Of a stretch of DNA of 64,000 nucleotides, positions 58,844-64,000 are shown one piece after another (the stretch's first letter is position 1; the number at the start of each line of letters is the position of its first letter). The position numbers and the translations under genes are program-made. The notes below the pieces were generated by a model that had not been told where the DNA came from, made no database searches, and saw only the letters and a program-made list of their open reading frames with translations. The stretch comes from Edaphobacter aggregans DSM 19364 (GTDB taxonomy: Bacteria; Acidobacteriota; Terriglobia; Terriglobales; Acidobacteriaceae), in the NCBI RefSeq assembly GCF_000745965.1, contig NZ_JQKI01000016.1, forward strand, positions 1-64,000. The letters are read 5' to 3'.

Positions 58844-60535
58844 CTACCGGCTCGTCGCCAGCAGATGTTCGGCGTGCTTCAGGCTCGTCTCCGTCAACTT
58901 CTCCCCGCTCAGCATCCGCGCGATCTCCCGCGCCCGCCCGGCGTCGTCCATCCGTCGTATCTCCGTCTGAGTGCGGCCCTTCTTCTCGGTCTTCTCGATC
59001 ACAAAATGCTGGTCCGCAAACGCCGCAATCTGCGGCAGATGCGTGATACACAACACTTGCTGGCCGCGCGAGAGCGTCTTCAGCTTCTTCCCCACAGCCT
59101 CAGCCGCCCTGCCGCCGATGCCGATGTCGATCTCGTCGAACACGAGCGTTCGCGGCAGAGGAGCCTTCTTCTTCCTGGCGCCTCCCTGAACGCCCTCCTC
59201 CACCGTCACCTTCAGGGCAAGCATCACTCTCGACATCTCGCCGCCTGAGGCGATCTCGTCCAGCGGCTTCAGCGGCTCCCCCGCGTTGGTCGCAATCCGA
59301 TACTCCACCGTGTCCCACCCATGCGCCGTCCAGTTCGCCGCTGCCTCGTCCGGCGCCACGCGAACCTCAAACCGCGTGTTCATCGCAAGATCGTTGATCT
59401 GCGCCACAGCCAGCTTCTCCAGCCGCTTCGCCGCCTCCTGCCGGACGGCAGTAAGCCTCGCCGCCGCTGCGTGATACGCCTCCGCGTCCTTCGCCTGCCT
59501 CGCCCTCAGTTCCACTAGCAGAGCGTCGCGGTTCTCCACCTCGGCCAGTTTTCGCGCCGCCTCCGCGCCAAATGCCATCACCTCCGCCAGCGTCTGCCCG
59601 TACTTGCGCTTCAGCCGGTCCAGGGCGGCCAGCCGGTCTTCGATCTCCTCCAGCCGCCCCGGCGACGCATTCACATTCTCGGCAAACTCCCGCACCTCGG
59701 CGTCCACATCTTCGATCGTCGCCTTCGCCGTCGCCAGCTGCTGCGCCGGGGCTACAAACCGCGCATCAAAACGCGCCAGCTCCTCGACGTGCTTCAACGC
59801 CGCCCCCAGCGTCGTCTCTGTCGAGCCCTCGCTCTCATACAGCAGCTCATGCGCGCTCATCGCCGCCGTGTACAGCCGCTCGGAGTTCGCAAGCACACGC
59901 TTCTCCGCCTCCAGCTGAACATCCTCGTCGTCCGCCGTCAGCCCAGCCTGTTCGATCTCCTTCGCCTGAAACCGCCACAAATCCGCCATGCGCAGACGAT
60001 CCTGCTCATCAGCCTCAAGCTCCGCAAGCTTCGCCGTCGTCGCCTTCCACTCCTCATACGTCGAAGCCACCGCATCGGCCGCAATCTCGCCAAAACGATC
60101 CAGCAGCATCCTCTGCTGCGCCTGGTCGAACGACCCTAGCGTCTCGCCCTGCGAGTGCACCAGCGCAAGCTCCGGCGCCAGCTGCCGCAGCACCCCCACC
60201 GTCGCCGGCTGGTTATTCACAAAGACGCGTCCCTTGCCGTTGGCCCCGATCTCGCGCCGCAGCAGAACGTCGTCCACCTCGCAGTCGATCCCATTGGCCT
60301 CAAGCACACGCTCGGCCCCCGGAGTCATCTCGAAGACGCACGACACCACGGCCTTCTCCTCGCCATGCCGCACCACGTCCGACGAAGCCTTGCCCCCGAG
60401 CAGCATCTCCAGCGCATCAATCAGAATCGACTTGCCAGCGCCCGTCTCACCCGTCATCAGGTTCAGCCCCGGTCCAAACGACGCGACCGCACGGTCGATC
60501 ACAGCATAGTTTTCCGCGCGTAATTCCAGCAGCAT
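58844..60535 (-). CDS. recN: DNA repair protein RecN
   Basis: A 563-residue SMC-like ATPase: LELRAENYAVIDRAVASFGPGLNLMTGETGAGKSILIDAL with Walker A, a long coiled-coil middle (about residues 160-370), and the C-terminal DEIASGGEMSRVMLALKV signature with FDEIDIGIGGRAAEAVGKKL (Walker B). It works in double-strand-break repair. It is divergent from panB across about 130 bases that should hold both promoters. Confidence 0.96.
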   Translation of the reverse strand: MLLELRAENYAVIDRAVASFGPGLNLMTGETGAGKSILIDALEMLLGGKASSDVVRHGEEKAVVSCVFEMTPGAERVLEANGIDCEVDDVLLRREIGANGKGRVFVNNQPATVGVLRQLAPELALVHSQGETLGSFDQAQQRMLLDRFGEIAADAVASTYEEWKATTAKLAELEADEQDRLRMADLWRFQAKEIEQAGLTADDEDVQLEAEKRVLANSERLYTAAMSAHELLYESEGSTETTLGAALKHVEELARFDARFVAPAQQLATAKATIEDVDAEVREFAENVNASPGRLEEIEDRLAALDRLKRKYGQTLAEVMAFGAEAARKLAEVENRDALLVELRARQAKDAEAYHAAAARLTAVRQEAAKRLEKLAVAQINDLAMNTRFEVRVAPDEAAANWTAHGWDTVEYRIATNAGEPLKPLDEIASGGEMSRVMLALKVTVEEGVQGGARKKKAPLPRTLVFDEIDIGIGGRAAEAVGKKLKTLSRGQQVLCITHLPQIAAFADQHFVIEKTEKKGRTQTEIRRMDDAGRAREIARMLSGEKLTETSLKHAEHLLATSR

Positions 60536-60669
60536 CTCTTCAGGGCCTCAACGAACGATGTACGGCGAGAATAGCAAACTCGCATACGACCCACGCAGAA
60601 CAATTCCATTTATAATCTGACTAATTTCGGGCCTCATCCAGCCTCGCTGGAGCGGCACTGGGGGACAAC

Positions 60670-61584
60670 GTGAGTCTTACGCAACCATCCGCTGGTACAC
60701 CTTCTCTCCGACCAAAGACAACCGCCGGCACTCTCCTTCTCAAAAAGCAATCCGGCCAACTGATTACGGCGCTCACCGCGTACGACTTCCCCACCGCCCG
60801 CCTGGTGGACGAAGCAGGAATCGACGTGATTCTCGTCGGCGACTCCCTTGGGATGGCTGTCCTCGGCTACCAGAACACGCTGCCCGTGACGATGGAGGAG
60901 ATGCTGCACCACGCACGTGCCGTCAGTCGAGCGGCACAATCCGCCTTTCTTGTGGGCGACATGCCCTACGGCAGTTATCACTCCTCCATCGCCACGGCAA
61001 CTGAGAATGCTCTGCGCTTCATCAAAGAAGCCGGAATGGCGGCGGTCAAGATCGAGGGTGGCTCCCATCGCGCCGTGCTCGTCGAGCAACTCACGCTCGC
61101 GGAGATTCCTGTCGTCGGTCATATCGGCCTCACGCCTCAATCGGTTCATCGCATGGGCGGGTACAAGGTCCAGGGCAGGTCTGCCTCGGCGATGGAGACA
61201 CTGATCTCCGACGCCATCGCGCTTCAGGGAGCAGGCGCCGTCGCACTGGTCCTCGAGGGGATGCCAAGAGAACTCGCGGCGCAGATTACAAAAGAACTCT
61301 CCATTCCCACCATCGGCATCGGAGCCGGACCCGACTGCGACGGTCAGATTCTCGTCTTTCACGATCTCTTCAACCTCACCTTCTCTCCGCCTGCAAAGTT
61401 CGTCCGCCGCTACGGCGATGCAGCTCAGCTATTCCGCGAGGGCATCTCCCGCTACCGTGACGACGTGCAGGCGCGAACCTTTCCCAGCGACCGCGAAAGC
61501 TACCACCTCCCCAAAGAGGAGCTGGCCGCGAACGCCGACACCGAACAACAACTTCCTGCCCGTCGGGAACTCTCAAAGGTATAG
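60670..61584 (+). CDS. panB: 3-methyl-2-oxobutanoate hydroxymethyltransferase
   Basis: A 304-residue enzyme with TAYDFPTARLVDEAGIDVILVGDSLGM (metal and substrate binding), ADMPYGSY-type segment VGDMPYGSYHSS, KIEGG, and HIGLTPQSVH. First committed step of pantothenate synthesis. The start is GTG at 60670; no ATG fits. The panC start lies eight bases after its stop. Usual length, intact. Confidence 0.97.
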   Translation: MSLTQPSAGTPSLRPKTTAGTLLLKKQSGQLITALTAYDFPTARLVDEAGIDVILVGDSLGMAVLGYQNTLPVTMEEMLHHARAVSRAAQSAFLVGDMPYGSYHSSIATATENALRFIKEAGMAAVKIEGGSHRAVLVEQLTLAEIPVVGHIGLTPQSVHRMGGYKVQGRSASAMETLISDAIALQGAGAVALVLEGMPRELAAQITKELSIPTIGIGAGPDCDGQILVFHDLFNLTFSPPAKFVRRYGDAAQLFREGISRYRDDVQARTFPSDRESYHLPKEELAANADTEQQLPARRELSKV

Positions 61585-61592
61585 CTGCCAGC

Positions 61593-62456
61593 ATGCGTGT
61601 CATAACAACCGTTCAGGAGATGCGCACTGCCTGTAAGCAGGCCCGCCGCGCGGCAGGAGAAGACTCCACCCTTGCTCTCATCCCAACCATGGGGGCGATT
61701 CATCAGGGCCATCTCTCTCTGGTCGAGGCGGGCAGAACAGAGTGCAGCCTCGTGGCTGCGTCCATCTTCGTAAACCCGCTGCAGTTCGGCCCCACAGAGG
61801 ACTTCGCCCGCTATCCACGCACCTTCGACGAAGACTGCAAAAAACTCGACAGTGCCGGGGTCGACCTGCTCTTTGCACCCGAGGTTCAGGAGATGTATCC
61901 CGAAGGAGCCACAACCTTCGTCGAGGTCGCCGGCCTGAGCGAGCGTCTGGACGGCGCCTCCCGCCCGGGGCACTTTCGCGGAGTCGCCACCGTCGTCGCC
62001 AAGCTCCTCAACATTGTCGCACCCGATGTCGCGTACTTCGGCCAGAAGGATGCCGCTCAGGTCGCGGTGCTGCAGGCGCTGGTGGGCGAGCTCAATCTCC
62101 CGGTACGCATCGCCGTCTGTCCCATCTTCCGTGAGAGCGATGGACTTGCCTTGAGCTCGCGCAACCGATATCTCACTCCCGATCAGCGCACACAGGCCCT
62201 CGCGCTCTCCCGGGCTCTGCGCTCTATTCAGGATGCGATCGATCGCGGCGAGACGAACTCCGCAGCCCTGCGCGCCTTCGCCGTCGCAGAGCTCGAAAAG
62301 GCGCCCGGCGCCAGGACGGACTACGTCGAAGTGGTGAACCCCCGGACACTCTTGCCCGTCGACTCCGTTCGCTCGGGCGCGCTCATCGCGCTGGCTGCAT
62401 GGATCGGTGACACGCGGCTGATCGACAACCTCATAGTGCCCCCGGACAGATCCTGA
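61593..62456 (+). CDS. panC: Pantothenate synthetase
   Basis: A 287-residue enzyme with PTMGAIHQGHLSLVEAGR (HIGH-type ATP site), SIFVNPLQFGPTEDFARYPR, FRGVATVVAKLLNIV, and the SSRNRYL motif. Joins pantoate and beta-alanine with ATP. Forms an operon with panB. A hairpin (62477-62498, eight-base arms) lies between panC and exbB, with no T-tract. Confidence 0.97.
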   Translation: MRVITTVQEMRTACKQARRAAGEDSTLALIPTMGAIHQGHLSLVEAGRTECSLVAASIFVNPLQFGPTEDFARYPRTFDEDCKKLDSAGVDLLFAPEVQEMYPEGATTFVEVAGLSERLDGASRPGHFRGVATVVAKLLNIVAPDVAYFGQKDAAQVAVLQALVGELNLPVRIAVCPIFRESDGLALSSRNRYLTPDQRTQALALSRALRSIQDAIDRGETNSAALRAFAVAELEKAPGARTDYVEVVNPRTLLPVDSVRSGALIALAAWIGDTRLIDNLIVPPDRS

Positions 62457-62546
62457 GCAGGTAATTGGTCCGCACCACAGCAGATGCGTTTCTGCTGTAA
62501 CCGCGCGCCGTCCCGATTTACACTAACCTCTGGTGGACAAATAACT

Positions 62547-63347
62547 ATGGTCTGGACTCTCGCCCTCGCCCTCCACTTCTTCCAGGAAGAAGCCGCATTA
62601 GCGCCCCCGCCGCCAACGAACGGCAGCTCGGCCTTCGCCGAGATGATCCACAACAGCGGCCCGGTCGCCATCACGGTCCTCGTCATCCTCCTGCTCGCCA
62701 GCATCTTCTCCTGGGCCATCATGCTCTCCAAGTGGTCCAGCTTCCGCCGCGCGCAGATACAGGGCCAGCGCTTCGTCCGCGCCTTCCGCAAGTCCAGCCG
62801 CCTCAGCGAGGTCGCCACCGTCGCCGACCAGTTCCGCCCCAGCCCGCTCGTCGCCGTCTTCAACGAGATCCACGACGAGTACCAGCGTCAGAACGGCGGA
62901 CGCGGCCTCCCGCGCAACCCCGTCGCCCTCGAGCGCGCCGCGCAGACCGCCTCCTCCGAAGCGCTCACCGCGATGGAGTCGCGCATGACCTGGCTCGCCA
63001 CCATCGCCGCCATCGCGCCCTTCATCGGCCTCTTCGGAACCGTCTGGGGCATCATCGACGCCTTCCACGGACTCGGCGTCTCCGGCACCGCCACGCTGCG
63101 CGCCGTCGCCCCCGGGATCTCCGAGGCCCTCATCACCACCGCCGCCGGCCTCGTCGTCGCCATCCCCGCCGTCATCGGCTATAACCAGCTCACCGCGCGC
63201 CTGCGTGAGTTCGGCTCGCGCATGGACGACTTCGGCCGCGAGTTGCTCAATGCCATCGAAAACGCCGCCATGGTCGCGCCTCCACCGCAGCCTCCCACCA
63301 CCACCTACGCGCCCGTCGAGGAGCCGCCGCGCCGGAGGGCCTTCTAG
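62547..63347 (+). CDS. exbB: ExbB/TolQ-type proton channel protein
   Basis: About 266 residues from the ATG at 62547 (MVWTLALALHFF); the earlier ATG at 62484 lies in a hairpin and gives an odd extension. Three membrane helices, the middle loop (RLSEVATVADQFRPSPLVAVFNEI) and the conserved IAAIAPFIGLFGTVWGIIDAFHGLG are ExbB/TolQ-like. It forms the proton channel with ExbD, powering TonB or TolA. The C-terminus is Pro-rich. Confidence 0.93.
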   Translation: MVWTLALALHFFQEEAALAPPPPTNGSSAFAEMIHNSGPVAITVLVILLLASIFSWAIMLSKWSSFRRAQIQGQRFVRAFRKSSRLSEVATVADQFRPSPLVAVFNEIHDEYQRQNGGRGLPRNPVALERAAQTASSEALTAMESRMTWLATIAAIAPFIGLFGTVWGIIDAFHGLGVSGTATLRAVAPGISEALITTAAGLVVAIPAVIGYNQLTARLREFGSRMDDFGRELLNAIENAAMVAPPPQPPTTTYAPVEEPPRRRAF

Positions 63348-63349
63348 CC

Positions 63350-63763
63350 ATGGCCTTCTCCACCAAAGGACGCACCCAGACCGCGCTCGCCGAGATCAAT
63401 ATCACCCCTCTCGTCGACGTCGTCCTCGTGCTCCTGCTCATCTTCATGCTCACCGCGCCCGTGCTGCAGTCCGGCATCGACGTCGCGATTCCGAAGACCC
63501 GCACCGTCAACCAGGTCACGGAGGAGCGCATGGTCGTCACCATCGACCGCGAGCAGAACGTCTTCCTGCAGGACAAGCCGATCAACGTCAACGAGCTCCC
63601 CGCGCGTCTCCGCACAACCGGCAAGGGCGACCCGGCAAAGCGCGTCATCTATCTCCGCGCCGACGAGCGCGTGCCCTTCGGCGCCTTCGCCTCCGTGATG
63701 GATGCTGTCAAGCAGGCCGGCATCACCAACATCAGCATCGTTACCCGCCCCATCGAAAAATAA
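63350..63763 (+). CDS. exbD: ExbD/TolR-type biopolymer transport protein
   Basis: A 137-residue protein: cytoplasmic N-terminus with INITPLVDVVLVLLLIFMLTAPV (the proton-carrying Asp in PLVDV) and a periplasmic domain with VTIDREQNVFLQDKPINVNELPARLR. Works with the preceding ExbB-like protein; two bases separate the stop and the start. Whether it serves TonB receptors or the Tol system depends on the following gene, which is cut off. Confidence 0.94.
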   Translation: MAFSTKGRTQTALAEINITPLVDVVLVLLLIFMLTAPVLQSGIDVAIPKTRTVNQVTEERMVVTIDREQNVFLQDKPINVNELPARLRTTGKGDPAKRVIYLRADERVPFGAFASVMDAVKQAGITNISIVTRPIEK

Positions 63764-63772
63764 AACAGCATC

Positions 63773-64000
63773 ATGGCCGATCTCCGCTGGATTCACGACG
63801 AGCACCCCACAGGCGACAACCTGCGCGGCAACTTCTTCGGCTCGCTCGCGCTCCACGGCGCCGTAGCCGCTCTGATGGTCGGCCTCGCATGGTACAGCCA
63901 CCGTGGCCACAGCTGGGGAGAGAACTCCGCCACCGCCGGAGCCATCCAGGCCACCATGGTTTCCTCGCTTCCGCTCCCACCCAAGCAGCGCGAGCTCGAC
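63773..64000 (+). CDS. TonB/TolA-like protein, partial (runs off window)
   Basis: Only 76 codons are inside the window. The N-terminus is cytoplasmic (MADLRWIHDEHPTGDNL), then one membrane helix (LALHGAVAALMVGLAWYS), then a periplasmic Pro-rich start (SSLPLPPKQRELD). Its place directly after exbB-exbD and this layout suit an energy-transducing TonB protein. The rest is missing, so TolA remains possible. Confidence 0.75.
   Translation, partial: MADLRWIHDEHPTGDNLRGNFFGSLALHGAVAALMVGLAWYSHRGHSWGENSATAGAIQATMVSSLPLPPKQRELD

Noticed and set aside
62477-62498. Hairpin between panC and exbB as a terminator
   Set aside because: Eight-base arms but no T-run follows; it may slow transcription but I cannot call it a terminator.

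Overview
The window looks like a chromosomal segment of an acidobacterium of the Terriglobia type (Granulicella, Terriglobus or Edaphobacter relatives). This is inferred from gene content and protein flavour: a hopanoid operon (shc-hpnH-hpnA-hpnG), secreted carboxypeptidase-regulatory-like proteins, and high-GC core genes with short spacing. No rRNA or other taxonomic marker is present to prove it.

The window has two halves of different character. Bases 1 to about 26,150 form an accessory region with visibly lower GC, long gaps and many damaged genes. It carries mostly redox and electrophile-stress functions: a peroxiredoxin-like protein, msrB-msrA, an SDR, a DUF417/RclC-like membrane protein, AhpD-like proteins, cupins, a DoxX remnant, a type II NADH dehydrogenase, two quinone-oxidoreductase-like MDRs, a LuxR-type response regulator, a MocR-type regulator, a DHA2 efflux pump and a transaldolase. 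At least nine broken genes sit among them: TetR, ogt, an Asp/Glu racemase, an FAD oxidoreductase, zwf, AhpD, DoxX, a serine recombinase and a tRNA-Asn fragment. A VapBC-type toxin-antitoxin pair and an intact tRNA-Ser (26,426-26,513) lie at its right edge. The region reads as an old, decaying genomic island.

Bases 26,500 to 64,000 are compact, GC-rich core chromosome with no frameshifts that I could see. In order: two secreted carboxypeptidase-regulatory-like proteins and a divergent GT4 glycosyltransferase; thiS and thiD; rlpA; pyrF; an amidinotransferase-fold protein lacking its expected catalytic cysteine; a 59-residue zinc-ribbon protein; a secreted BamE-like protein; a CPBP protease-accA pair; dnaE; an M20 peptidase; two alpha/beta hydrolases; and a PDZ-containing sensor kinase with a sigma54-type response regulator. 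Then comes a seven-gene hopanoid operon on the minus strand (ispH, shc, hpnH, unknown, hpnA, hpnG, zinc alcohol dehydrogenase), a 49-residue metallothionein-like protein, recN, panB-panC, and exbB-exbD-tonB running off the right end.

The most interesting lead is the hopanoid operon. Its last gene, a zinc-dependent dehydrogenase translationally coupled to hpnG, is a candidate for the poorly defined step that reduces ribosylhopane to bacteriohopanetetrol. A second co-transcribed gene of unknown function sits between hpnH and hpnA. The adjoining PDZ-kinase/NtrC-like pair, with a possible sigma54 promoter of its own, is convergent with this operon.
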